64,000 nucleotides of DNA, taken from assembly GCA_033239005.1 (NCBI GenBank), contig BSQZ01000039.1, positions 4,733,316 to 4,797,315 of the forward strand, in the 5' to 3' direction. Position numbers and translations under genes: made by a program. Below, one piece after another: positions 10,501-25,100 of the stretch (positions are counted from its first letter, which is position 1; each line of letters begins with the position of its first letter). Source of the DNA: Lamellibrachia satsuma (lineage: Eukaryota > Annelida > Polychaeta > Sabellida > Siboglinidae). The notes beneath the pieces were generated by a model. It was not told where the DNA came from and made no database searches. It worked only from the letters and a program-made list of their open reading frames with translations.

Positions 10501-13500
10501 GCAACAGTCGTACAAAAAGCAATGTCAAGTTCAAGGTTGCGGTTTGTTTATGGAAAGTTAAATGGCGGCAACTAACTACCTCGTGTCTAGTAAAGTTAGT
10601 AGTCCTAGTGGTAGAAGAACTGCACAAGCAGTTCGCTATGCTACAGCGGATAAATGGCAGAAGGAGGCAGATTTCAAGCTTTGCCTTCAGGCATTACACA
10701 TGAGTGTTGTGCAACACAGTTCAGTGGGTGTACCTGAATTGAATTTGTACCTGACTTTTGATTTAGTGGTCATGTCAAATAAAAACTGGTTTTGCTGTAA
10801 TACTTATAGGTTAGAAACACAATAACGTTTTTGCAAAAAAATGTATTTGTATTTTACTTGCCTTAAAAACATTGCAACACAAAATTAGCAATTGCTAATA
10901 AATTTCCGAATTTATTAGCAATTTTTGCTAATAAAAAATTTCAAAACAAAATGTTCCCTGTCTGGGTAGACTCTATTGAGGAGGGAGATCTAAGAGGTGT
11001 TTGACTGCTTGCTTTGTCTTGTAGTGTTGCGATGTCGGGGGTCTAGGAAGGGGAAGTCAGCCCTTAAAGCGCCCCCTGTTATTGTGGAGCCACCAGAGAT
11101 CGACAAGTTGCACCCACTGCGCCTGCTGCGTCAGAAGTACCCTCTATCCTACCACTCCGGTGCCACCCTCCCTGACGACACCGCCAGCGAGATCTCCATC
11201 ATAACCAGCTACTCATCCAACCAAGCGATGAGCGTTGTTCCGCCAGAGCCACATTCGAATCCCCGCAAGTCGTCCAGCCATCATTCGACTCGTTCGTCGC
11301 CGATCACGCCCCACAGCCGTTCACCGTCACCGCTGCACATCACCGACCAGCTAGAGGAGCTCATAGAGAGACAGATTGAGCTGCCTTCTCCTTGCAAACA
11401 TGTGCACACGCACGTTCCGTGGGTGCTGGAGCCGGAGAAGCCGCGTGTGCCACGCCACAACCTCTCGGTAAGTGTACGACAGATGAATCCATCACGTGAC
11501 TTTTTGCCGAGCAACCTCAGCAGCTTCTGTCAACAAACATAGCCACATATGTAAAGCTGCCAGACATTGTGTTTTTCATAGAATTTTTGGCTTTATGTAT
11601 GCGTAGGTGTGACCGAAAGTCAATGGTAAAACCACGGGCTATAGTAACCAAGACAATGGCGCACGTTCATTGGGCATAATTCAGATAGTGACAGACCTGG
11701 TGTCGAAGTACTCATTTACTCGTGTATTCAAGTACAATTTTGAAATAATCGTACTCGTAGAAATTATGGTCATGTATTCGTACTCGTGTTCACTGTACTC
11801 AGATTTTACGAGTACATCTGAGTACTTTTTCAGTATGATATTGTGAAAATTATTTAATTTCTTATTTTATTAAATCATTAACAACTACAACAATAATTTC
11901 AAAAAGTATGGTAGCAAATTGTATTACCTGCATATAAATCAAATTAACCAAAAATGTATGTTCTTGCATGCATCTCAGCTGAGATATATATATTTTCTAA
12001 TGCAGGATCATTAAAAACACTTATTATGTCAATTCTGTTGCAATAACCATGGTATAAATTGCAATGTAATAGCCCCTGATTTGTAATAATTGTTACATTT
12101 AGTAGATGTGGTTTCATTTTTACTTGGTATTGATGAGTTTTCACAAATTCACAACGTGGATCACTTTTCTGCACATTGAATGCACTGAAGCCACAAAGGC
12201 TTCACTTCAAGAGGCAGCATCTTTTGATTCTTTTCCCAGTCAGAAACCCCTAGTTCATATCCATAGTTGCACTATTTACCAGTCCAGGCCATAATCCTTG
12301 TGTTTGTTTAATTAAGCCAGGAAGTTCAGTAAGCCCATAATGAAAGTGTCATTCATCAGTTAGCCATAAAATGCCTTTGTTGCTCTCACAAGTAACACTG
12401 CTAAGTCCTGCTAGCTGAGTCTTCTTCTGAAGAAGTTTGGTGACTTAAGTAAGACAGCCTGCACCAGTATTGTCTGGCACTAATTTATAGTTTGTTAAAG
12501 TACAAAGGAGATATTGAGATACTAAATTGCTAATCCACCCTCTCAGCAAACATTAGTTGTGGACTTGTGGTCACTGCCAGCCACAACATACCTAACAGTG
12601 TTCACTGATTCATAAACACTAGTTGTGGACTTGTGGTCACTGCCAGCCACAACATGCCTAGCAGTGTTCACTGGTTCATATATCATATATATTTAATGTT
12701 TATATTTCTTTTCTCTTGTTATGTTGTGCTATAAAATGTATTTTGAAGAGTATTTTCAATTTAAATACATTTTAACCCATATTTGAATGCATTCCATGAA
12801 CATTTGAATGCGAATTGCACCTTTGAATGGAACACAACCCCCAGTTTGGTCCCAAAGGTCGAGGTTTTTACAGTTTTCCTCAGGAAAAAAGTCTGATCAA
12901 CTGCCGTTACATAGTCATCTCTTCCTGAATTATATAAATTAATTCACAATGTTTATTTTTAAAATATGTTATTATTACTATAATAGTTACTATAATATCA
13001 TACAAGATATACTCGTACGCATGGAAATGTACTCGTACTCATTCTCAGCTTTGAGCAATGTACTCGTACTCTACCATCACCAAAGTACTCGTACTCGTAC
13101 TTTACTCATGAAAATGTACTCGACCCCAGATCTGGATAGTGACGTCACAATATGGATCCTTCAATTATCGCTGACCATTGCCCAGTGTTCCTATATTGGA
13201 AAGACAAATTCCTATACTTTCCTAATAACTTTGAAGATTTGTAGCTTTCTTACGACTCATCACTACAGAATTGGTTTTGCAGTAGAAATCTACGAGTCGA
13301 TGGCCACCTATGAATGGGAATCTGGCTGTGTTTTGTGCAAAGATGGTATGTCATGTCAAAGGTTTGGTTCAGGGACTGGTTTCACGAAGCGTTCGTACTG
13401 TACGGACATTTGTACGAAGAGATTACATAGCTTGGAACAATCATAGAAAACATGTCTTTGCGAACAGTTGTACGTAACTATGAACTGCCATGAGATGATT

Positions 13501-16500
13501 CCGAAAATTATACCATTATGTCACAATGTAAACATTCCACACAGGTGGTGATGTTTCAGAGATGTTTCGTAGGCTATCATAGGAGTTGGCCTTGTTAGTT
13601 ACATTCTTTGCTGCAACATTGCATGCTTGCACTTGCAGCCGAAGCACCGAGAAGAATGGAGACAGAGTCCTGATCCCCACTATGCCGATCCAACCATCTC
13701 TTCAAAGAAACATCAAGCTGGTATTTTGAAGTGAGTAAGGCCTGTAGCTTTGTAATCCACAACAAATTGTGAAGCTGATTTTCTTTGTCTGAGACATTTT
13801 AATCCCTCGTTAATGTCACGAGTATTTTTAGATTATTGTTAAGGTAGCTGGGGCTATTATATGCTTGTCTTGAATTGAGTAGTTTCAGTAGAAGTTTTTA
13901 AGATAAATTAACCATTTCGTCACAGATTGTAGTTGAAATATATAATATTCCTGATTAACCCATCAGATCCTAGAATGCCACCACCGGCCGCTCTACAGAA
14001 TCCTAGAACGGCCGTCTCCAGCATTGTATTAAAAAAAATCCTGGCGATTAACCAGTGAACTAAACGCATTGAAATTTTGACAGTGTGTAGTGAATATGTC
14101 TCTCACGGCAACCTCCGCTGGTCACATGTATAGGTTGCCATATTGGAAAATTTTATTTTCGTCTGTTTACTTTGACATTTCGCGGTTCAACTTCGCAGTT
14201 CAACTGAAATGCTTTGGGATAGGGACAGTGACAGCGATGCTGGCGAAATGGAGAATAGATCAAACATGGAATTCAGCAAACATGTAAGTTGTTTTTGTGT
14301 ACTTTGATTGTTTTTTCCTGTTAGCTTCTCGCTAAATTAATCCACGTAGTTGACCAGGTCATCCCATGGCCCATATGTGCTATGAAATGTACCTTGCCGA
14401 CTGCTGGTCTGTCCTGCTCATGATGGATGGCAATCTAAACAGCCAGCTAATGTGTTGCTAATTTTTACACAGTTGTAATATAATATTTGTCATTTCTAAT
14501 ATTTATTTTAATGTTCGCTGTTGCAGGAAGGACCATTGCAGGGGCCTTCGCAGGACGAGTCATCGCAGGAGCCATCAGATGCTGCAGCTCGGGGCCTTGA
14601 AAATAGCAGTTTTTTATTTCATACACATTGACAAAAACGTGTCACTTGAAAATTAACCGTCAGATTTGGATTTTCTTTAGTGGGGCAAAACTAACAGACA
14701 CTGCTACATTTGCTTCACTGGATTGCATATATGGTAATAGCAATACATCATTGTCAAATGTCTGTGAAAAGTTTTTGTCAGGTTATTGTTAATAACAATA
14801 TTTTGTCTTTGTAAATTGTAATAAAGTGTCAACATTTTATGATCGAATCTCATTTGTTTATGTGCAGGCACATGGGGAAAGTAATCCTCTTCAAAATAAA
14901 CACAATTGCAGTTATCAATATTGTATAGTTTTTTCTACAAGTTTTGAACACATGGTGCTAAATACACTCAGAGTTAATAAAATCTTGAATTTTTTTATTC
15001 ATTTGGTTATGTTACCAGATTAAACAATGTTTTTTTTTAATGTGAATAATTAGCCGCAAAATTATATTGTTTTGAGAAAATCCCCAAAGAAATAAATGAC
15101 TGGCCCGTTGTAAGACCGTCGGACCGGCTGTCTAGTGATGAACAGTATCGTCAAGATGCGATTCTACGATTGTACAATACAGTTGAATGAAACTATATAT
15201 CGTGAAGATTTTTGTGACACTGTTTTCGTAATATTTGGAGGTAAAATCAGGTCCTGTGAGAAATCAGCAGGTCCTGTAAACTGTTTAGTTCACCTGAGCG
15301 CAGACAGCACCTGATGTCCTGTGATGCTTGGAGACTTTTTGCATAGACTATAAGTAGGACAGTGTCACTGATAACTTGACGGAAAATTTTGGTTAACATA
15401 AACGAATTATGTGTGCTGCATCACCATGAATAATAAGCACCACAAAAAGTTGAATTACAGCCTAAAGTGGCAGTGCATTTTTGACAAACCCTTCACCAAT
15501 CGTAATTCAAATTTGTGAAATGTTGATTACAAATAAGACCGTCCATATACCAAATTGCAGCTTAGTAAGTGTTGTAGTTTTTCTAATAAAGTAAATTAAG
15601 CATAATTTCCTGGTTGTTAGTGATAACAGAAATGTCAATAGATACGCGTATCATGCTTGAAATGTGAGATTTTTCACTGGTATTTTACGTATTGTTGACA
15701 AAGCATAACGGCCATTGCTAATATTGACATGTTCCCTTAATTTGCTGTCGTAATGGCCCATGAATCTGTATTTGTAACGTATTGTTGTCTATGATATCAG
15801 GTTACACCAACCATCTGACAAACATGTGGCAGGGCGTGTTTACGATCATTTTGATTGGCCCGTCATCCGCGGGGTCACCAGGTCACATTTACATTTACAT
15901 TCTATTACAGCTTTAAAGGCTCAATAAACAACGTTAGCATTGATATTTGATGGTTTAAGGACATGATTTAGTTAGGTAGATATAATACTGATTTGTACTG
16001 GAATCACAATATCCAGATATGTTTCACATTCACAGTGAACAAATAAAGCTGGTTCGGAGTTTGTCACAATACTTTCGTTACTATGGAAACAGTGTGTCTA
16101 AGAAGTCAGGGATTTCCAAAAGCACTGGTTTTTTAAAGGATGGATTGGCAAAAATTCAATGTTAGTGGTGTCGACATTTAGTTCAATATTTCCTAGCATG
16201 TTATGAGGAAAAAAATCGACTGACTTGTTAGCCGCCACGGCTATCTTAAATGTTATGCCATTTATAATAATATACATCGTTCAATTTAGAATAAAAATAA
16301 ATTATGACAATGAAGTCATTGTCAATGTCAATGTCATTGAAATATTGTTCCACTGTAGATATCCGTGCATTCTTTATTTAAATATGTACACGTAGTCAAC
16401 AGTTGTACACACATCTGAACAATGGTGACAGTTTTAAAAGTTGATCCCCCAGGTCAATAAACATTTAAGGGGAGACACCCCAAGTGAAATGGCCCCAGGT

Positions 16501-18027
16501 CAATAAAGCTTTAAGGAGAGACACCCAAAGTGAAATGGCCCCAGGTCAATAAACCTTTAAGGGGAGACACCCCAGGTGAAATGGCCCCAGGTCAATAAAC
16601 CTTTAAGGGGAGACACCCCAGGTGAAATGGCCCCAGGTCAATAAACCTTTAAGGGGAGACACCCCAAGTGAAATGGCCCCAGGTTAATAAACCTTTAAGG
16701 GGAGACACCCCAGGTGTAATGACCCCAGGTCAATAAACCTTTCAGTGGAGACACCCCAGGTGAAATGGCATTTTATGACAAAAATACACAAAATGTGTTT
16801 CCACCATATTCTGATAGCTGTGTATATTTATTATTCATAAAGTTAACTTTTATAGTAATTACATACCTTTTATTCATGGATAAAGCTTGCCTCTTTCAAG
16901 TAATACATCCTGTTTTTAAATTTTTGAAAGGTAGCAAAAAAACTGATTTGGAAACATCATATCTCTGGTAATAATCACACTACATCAATGAAGTTTTGAT
17001 TGATGTGCTCCTTATTATCTACTTGATGCAACCATGAATATGTTTTTTTGTAATGTATACTTTTAGTAAAATGTGGTGTTTTTATGAACACCACATTTTA
17101 CATGACATTTTTACTTTACTTTATAAAAAAAATTAATATAAAAAAATATGAACTAATGGTAATACATTAGCATTAAGTGTACATAAGAAACTGAATTAAT
17201 TACATTGATACCTGAATTATTGGCGGAGTTACAGTGTTTCCAAACTATGCTATATTTGTGGGCCATCTTTGTATGTTGCCATGGAAACGGGGGTCAGGCA
17301 GAACAATTTTCAATATATTTTTTTACTCAGACTCACTCTACAGTTTAGGCTAAAACAATTGCATTACCTATGCATTAAAAAAATCCTATCCATCTGGGGT
17401 GCCTCCCCGAATTAATTTATATACAACCACCAATGCACATTTGTACGTGAACACATGTACGTACATATGCACCTACACACATTTGTACGTGAACACATGT
17501 ACGTACATATGCACCTATACACATTTGTACGTGAACACATGTACGTACATATGCACCTACACACATTTGTACGTGAACACATGTACGTACATATGCACCT
17601 ACACACATTTGTACGTGAACATATGTACGTACATATGCACCTACACACATTTGCACACACATACGGCTGGTGCATGTTTCCTATGTCAGCAGAACTGAAC
17701 AGATGTTTTTCTTATGAGAATATGTATCTTTAGCAAAAATAAAGTTAACATATTTTAATTCGCTTTGCAGATTTGAGCCAGAGCCTGTGCGTGGCCGCAA
17801 ACAAAAGTCCAACAACAGTGTGAAACAACGCCCTGCTTCTCCTACAAAGTCGGACACACAAGGTCTTTCCAGGTGGGTGTGTGTGACAATAACTTGTAAC
17901 TTTATATTGGCATCTTTATATGAGCATCATGGTTGTTATCATCATTCATTCATTGGCATCCGTCTCTCGAAAGATTTATTTATTTAAGGTTTTTACAGCA
18001 GGCAAAATATATAGCACCATTATATGC

Positions 18028-18082
<55 letters not shown>

Positions 18083-19123
18083 GTATATATATTTATATAT
18101 GTATATATATTTATATACATATATATAGTCTGGTTGCCAGCTATACAAAGTAGAACTCAAACTTGAAGTAGGGTACATACAAACTTTTTTGTCGTTTCTG
18201 GTACTTTAGGGTGTTCTGATCCAGAAACCGCATGCTGCCACTTTGACGTCATTGAGCAGTTTTGTTTACGACCATTTTAAAAATAACCTTTCATCATCTG
18301 GGCCAAAACAGTTGTCATATAGAATAGAGGTGAATGCCGTTGCCAGCATCTGCTATTTTTATCATTATTGTTAATTAGGGATAAACAACGGGTAACATTA
18401 CTCGTTCACATCATTTCCACAGTAACTCATTCACATCAGCGTCCGCCTAGTATATATATATATATACATGCGGTAAATATGTGTTGTATCGAAGTCGAAA
18501 AAATGCCAAGAATCTTGTTACTAGGTGGACACTGATGTGAACATGCATATATTTATATATGTATATATTTATATATATATATATTTATGCAATCAACAAC
18601 ACAGATATAGATATATGAAAAGGCCAAATGAATGATGTTTATTGTGGGGATTAAGTGTAAGCCCACAATGTAAAACAAAGAAATGTGGGCTCCACAACCC
18701 AACGCCAGGCTTACTACGCCCCATGCGAGCCTCCTGGACATCGGGTTCAATAGAGCCCACATTTCAACACATAAAACAGTAGCAGTATTCTTAGAACAAA
18801 TAAAAGAAGCAATGGCATTACTATTGTCATAGAACACCCTTAAACCAAATAGCATAATGCCCTACATGCTATCACGCAGTCTATGACTACAACTACCTGC
18901 TTAAAAATACACTAGCTCTAACTGAAATAACTACAAAGGTGGGGCCAATTCGCCACCGGTCACCGACACATGTGACCACCCCACCAACCACAGAAGTCGA
19001 GTTGGTGTTGAAATGAATACATCTGCCAGGGGGTGAAGTGTAAAACGCTTTGAGCAGTCCTACAGACTGGATACTGTGCTATATAAGAACGTACCTTTAT
19101 ATATATATATATAAAGGTATGTT

Positions 19124-19175
<52 letters not shown>

Positions 19176-22100
19176 TTTCCTAGCAAAATTAGGACTTGTT
19201 CTCAACCAGCTAGAGATTCAAAAATAACTTTTGTTGTGTCTTGTACAAAGTGATATCGAGTAACAACTTGCTGATTTGTATAATTACACCATGTCCACAA
19301 AGTCTCTTTGACATGACAACAACTTTTTTTACATGAGTTTTTATTACGTATACTTCTTTGTGGGACATCTTTAAGTGAATGTTGAAAGCATGTTGCACTT
19401 GACACTTTTGTGCAGGTTACTTGGTAGGTTGTCTGTTTGCTTTGCTGCAGTGATTATGTGCAAGAAAGTTCAATTGTAGGAATTGATCACATGCTTGACG
19501 TTGTTATGGTTATGAAACATTACTTAATATGATACACTTTTGAAAGTGCGTAAAGTGTTTTATTTAATTTATCATTACTACTTGTAGCCAAGAAGACGAG
19601 AAGAAGACCGAGGTACCAAAGGCAAGTGACCTACTTGTTTTGATATGTTGGTATTGATATGTTCTTGTGTTTTACTCCTCAGTTAAAAAAATTTTTATTG
19701 TCTTCTTGCAGACTAATTTTGCAAAAAAATATGACAGCTCCTTTGAGCAAATGTGTTATTTAATTTTGATGACATCATTGGACAAACTAATAGATTATTT
19801 TCCAGTGGGCCCAGTTGAAATTCGGGAACAAGTGGCAAAGAGTTTTACTCAAGTTTACTAACCGACTGCACATACAGTCGCGCCTTGTTATTGCGCACCC
19901 TTTTATTACGCGCATTCAGATATAAGGCGGTCGGTCGTGGACCCAGATTTTCTGCCGCCAGGGGAAATGCCAAATGGGCCTGCTTAAACCTACTTAGAAT
20001 TGCTTTGACAATTCTCAAGAAAGATTACATGAACAATGTCAATGAACGAGTGTCAACGTGTTGTTTGTTTTGCGCTGCCGCCGACATCAATCGCTGTTAC
20101 TGGCTTCGCTTCTACAGTTTGTAAATTGCAATCGAGATTCGCAAATACGTCTTGCGTAAGAATCAGATAAATAGTCATAAATGCAATTTAGTATGGAATA
20201 CCAATATAGCACTGGAGTGAAATGGTATGCTTCCATTACATCGTAAATCTAATCGTTTTCGTGAAACAAAACCAACACGCCAAATGCCTAACACAAAGCG
20301 CTATGAATTGATGTTAAGTGGTGCATTGTAAATTTATAAACAGTCTTAAATGCAATTTAGTGTGGAATACCAACATAACGCTGGAGTGAAATGGCATGCT
20401 TCCATTGCATCGTAAATCTAATCGTTTTCGCGGCACAAAACCAACAAGCCAAATGCCTAACCCAAGGTGCTATGAATTGATGTTAAGTGGTGCGTCGTAA
20501 ATTTATGCTTCGGTCAAGATCGTTTGAAAGACGAAGTGAAACAATTATTAATTCTACCTATTGTCGTTTTCTATGTTTAATCAGCTTACATACTATGTGT
20601 GTCAAATCATATACGTTTTCGGCTGCTCAGATCCAGGTTATTATTTTCGATTCGTAGGCCTATTGGTCCAGTACATCTTCATCGTAGCAGATCATTTCCA
20701 TAACAGTATATGTACATGTATTTTATTCAGTTCAAAATTCAACAGGGCGTGACAAAAAATAATAACGTGTATTATTAAAAATAATACACATTGATGCTAG
20801 TTGACTCGTGTAATAAAATCTATAAACTGCGCATTGGCATATGAGACAGGGCTACAAGCACACAGTGGCTTCGACAGTGTTCTTGCACTTGGTGCAGTGA
20901 TTTAGTGGTTGCAGATATGGGAATACCTAACACACCTCGCGTACAGCGCAGTCCAAAATCGTGGACCCCGACCACCGCGTTATAACAAGGGTGGACTGTA
21001 TTAGTTAAGCAGATTTGAACGTCTACAAAACTAATTCGCGATGGGCTGAATGAATTGATGAGGCTGCTTTAACAGGAGATTACATCTTCAGTATAGCTGA
21101 TGCATATTGGTTGCGTCATTATGTATATGGTCTAGAGGTATTGGTAATAGTAGTGGTATTGCTATGGAGATTGTATTTGTTGATGTTGCAGGTTGCGGAA
21201 ATGACATTAGTAGAGAAACGGTATAACAATGAGATCATGAACCTAAGGTAAACGCCTGTTCCATTGACTAGTTACATATTAGACTGGAGATACATAAAGC
21301 AGAAAATCATACAGTGTATTTCCCTTATTGGTGTAGTTCCAATTAAAAACCATTAGGGGTGTGTGGCGCAGGGGCGTAGCGGTTAGAATGTCGTACCCTC
21401 AGTCAAGAGAACCCGGGTTTGAATCCTCTTGCTGCAATTTTGAAACTTTAGCAATTTTGTTCATTCCCACACTGCCGCATTTCACTCAGATGTATAAATT
21501 AGTACCTGGCTGCAGACAGGTGGATATATGAATGAATAGACTTCGTGCAGTAATTGCAGCATGGCTGAATGCTTTCCGGAGAAGTCGAGATGGCGTTGGA
21601 ATGAACCAGTCTGCCGGGGGTGAGGTGTAAAGGGCTTTGAGCAGTCCCAAGGACTGGATACTGCGCTATATAAGAACTTACCTTTACCTTTATTCTACAA
21701 TTCTTTTTGCGATACTTACCCACATACATGATAATTAAAAACCAGATGTTTTCAGGTTGTTACAAATTGTTTACATCTGTGGGTTGATTGTAGAGACGAG
21801 ATGAGCAGGCACGTGTCGCGGTTGATCGAACATGAGTCGGGAACAAAGAAGAAAATCAAATCGTTGCTGGAGAATAGCAAGGTATATATTAGACACTGTC
21901 TGATCCAGGCCGAGTTCGACTTACCAACCAAAACGACCAGTGGTCACTCTAGTTGCAACCAGTGTAAGTCGAACGCATTTTGTCTGGCCTGGTTTGGTGA
22001 GAATTACACCAACACTGCCGTCGCCTGAAGGAAGCTCTGGTCAACATGGTAACCAACATAGCGTCATGGAAACAAGAAGAGCTTTTGCACGTATTACAGT

Positions 22101-25100
22101 CAACTTCTTCATATCATTTTTGTTTTGTTTTGTTAGCGTCTAGAAGTACGGCTGGGAGCCATCAAAGTATCAACATTTAATATACCGAAGATGTTTTTTA
22201 ATCATGGTGCCACACTAAGCCAAAAGAAAATCAACACATTTACTAAAGCAGATATGGCAGTACCCATTATACTATTGACGATGTAATTGTTTGATTTTTG
22301 TATCAGTTTTGTCCATATGTAATAAAGAATGAAAAAAAACATTCATTAAATAAATTACAGTTAACTAAAAAATTCTCTTGGACATTCCTTTTATTTCTGC
22401 CAATCTGAATGACCAGCTATTAAGTCCCGGCCTAGTAGCAGTTGACAGGAAACAGTTCATTGTCTTCTGCTCTTTCCTAACTGCCTAAACCTCGTCTTTT
22501 TCTAGCTGGTCACTGCTGACCTAATAGAATCACCACAGAATGGCATGACTGTTGAATTCCCAGTAAAACAAAGTTTATGTGACCACTGAAAGGGAAACAA
22601 AAGTCATGGTTTTGGGCTTATTGCACCCATAAGAGTTACTGAAACAACCATTTGCAACTACAATTAAGAATATCACACCAGTGGTTTACTAGGAAAACCT
22701 TGTTGAACACACATCATCTTAATTCCAAGGGCCGCGCCATACTGTTAGATAACCCTACGTTACCGGTGTCAAAGTCTAGCAAAATTCACTCAACAAATGA
22801 AAATATATTTGTACACACATATTCCTATATTGACCATACAATATGGCGATACTGTTTGTATACAAACTCATCTTGTGTATCATAGTTTGGCCTTTGTTTA
22901 CTAAACTAGTCCTCTTTCTGGCAAAATTACACATTGCATTGGTTCCTTAATACGCCACAGTTGTCTAGGTTACCCGATTTTCATAGAACTGCGCACACGC
23001 TTATCAGTCTTGCTGGTTAACATGTCAGCGCTCGGTCAACTCGAGAAATGACCGGAGTCTCCCACTTTTAGGAAACATTCTGAGTAAACCACTGGTATAA
23101 TATTCTTGATTTTAGTTGCACATGGTTAATTTTTGTTATCTCTCAGGTGCCTGGCACCAAAATCATTACTTTTGTTTTGCTTTAATTGAAAGTTAATTGT
23201 CATTTAAAAAGTTAAATAGACCCCCTTCATTAAAGTTTATTAATTAAATTAAATTGTGATTTTTTTAGAAGGTTAATCAATTAAGTTAATTGAGTTAATT
23301 CAATTAACAAAGTAACGATTACAATTAACCCATGCCAGAATACAACCATACAAAATCAAGATGTTTGATTTGTTCTCAACTTCCCATGAAAATGCTTCGT
23401 CCGTTTGTGAAATTTCATAGACATTGATTTACTGAATCGATCTTGGTTATTTTGGAGTTACCATAGAAGAATTGTCGTTTAAACATAATGTTGCATTGCA
23501 GGATCGTTTGGACGCAGATAAGCTGACAGAGATGATCCTGCATGAGATCATGGTCGACACGGTGAACCAGCTGGGCGCTGCATTCAGCGACGACGACACC
23601 GAGAGCAACATGTCGCAGACACCCAATGGCATCTCGGCGGACACCATTTTGCACCGACTTGATAACATTGAGGTGGATCTTTAGTGATGTTCTCAAAACA
23701 GTGTTGTACAACGCTACCCATCATTGGTGGCGAATACACAGTTAGCAGAGTTGCACACAGGTTGATGTAATTCAAAGGTGGAATGGACTGCCATAACGTT
23801 GAGCGATATGCTTCTTTAATCAAATGAAACAGTTTGGTAACCAAATAAATACATGGCTCCTAGACAGGATTTGAACACAATTTCTTTGTTATTTTGTAAT
23901 GGATTTGTCATAAAAAGGTTATAAATTTTCGAAAACCTGCTTAACAGCTTAAATCTGATCAGTCGCACGCACGCACGCTTGCACGCACGCACGCACACAC
24001 CATGTACAACCTCTTTTTGTCTCGCCAGGCGGAACAGACTCAGATTCGGCAGCGTTGGGATGATCTGCAGTACAAACCGGAGCCAAACAACCAGACAAAT
24101 GCCGTCTCAGGACGTAAGTGTGGGATCAGCCATTACTGCATGTTTTAATACCATTCACACAACTGTATTGGTGAATTCTAATGGGGCCCAGCATAACTGG
24201 ATAACAAATTTTCAGATTTTTCTCCAAGTGGATGATGTTTACCAGATGTATATTATATCTACCAGGCAGGATCATTTTGATAGTATTTAGAGACAAATTG
24301 TCTAATTGATATAATTTCAAAAGAAAACATTGGCGGGTAGATTTGCTTGCTCTCATGAAAAAAAAATCAAGTGGAGTTGGGTCATATTTGAATTCACCAA
24401 TTCAACTGGTTTCGAATTATGACATTTCTCCTGCTAATTAATAAATTTCTACATTTCTTTCATAGTTGTATTGTTCTGAAGATTTTAAATCTACAGTTAC
24501 AGTTTTATGATTTAATTGTATGACTCATAAGGGTCTCTGTTATCGTTTCCGATCTACTTTCAAAACAACATTTATGTAGTCCTATGCATTGAGTCGTCTT
24601 TGATGTGATTTTTTTCAGACATCCCACGTTTGATAAATCCAAAGCCGATTCGTTTGACAGTACCAGCCAGCGAGTTCAGCAGACCAGTGAAGCCAAGATC
24701 GTCGTATGTAACCACAGATATCTAGACATACTTTCTGTCCTTGGTCCAAGGTTATAAACCGTATTCAAACTCAAGCTCAAGTCTGTGCTCAAGTCTGAGA
24801 TTTCATGCTCACCAGAGTTTTCGTGCTCAACAGAGGTTTTAAAACGTCTTGAGTACTTATAAATATTGGTGGACGAAGAATTTCGCCTGCAAGTGCCTCT
24901 TTTGCGGGAAAAAGCGCCGGAGAAAAATCAACCCATCACCAATATCAGACGCTATGTGGAAAGTCGGGCACATGGTGAATGATTTAACCGATAGAACGAG
25001 ACAAGTCACAAGATAAAACTGTCTAAAAATAGTAAAAAGTAACACCGCGCACGATGTATTCAGTATGGCAGACACTGATGCCGACTGCATCATCATCGAC

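Larger units (their letters stand above)
19727..21070 (+). repeat. Dispersed repeat copy split by a nested transposon
   Basis: 19727-19872 matches 10110-10200 (ATCATTGGACAAACTA.TTGATTATTTTT, GTTTTACTCAAGT) and the match resumes at 21001 (TTAAGCAGATTT, AATTCGCGATGGGCTGAA). The inserted block 19875-20998 is a separate DNA element. Confidence 0.55.

Noticed and set aside
17399..17733. Overlapping ORFs of 80 to 100 codons on both strands
   Set aside because: Produced by a 42-bp repeat whose period is a multiple of three.
21353..21435. Possible tRNA gene
   Set aside because: Box A and B are present but no cloverleaf with paired acceptor stem forms and a SINE body follows.
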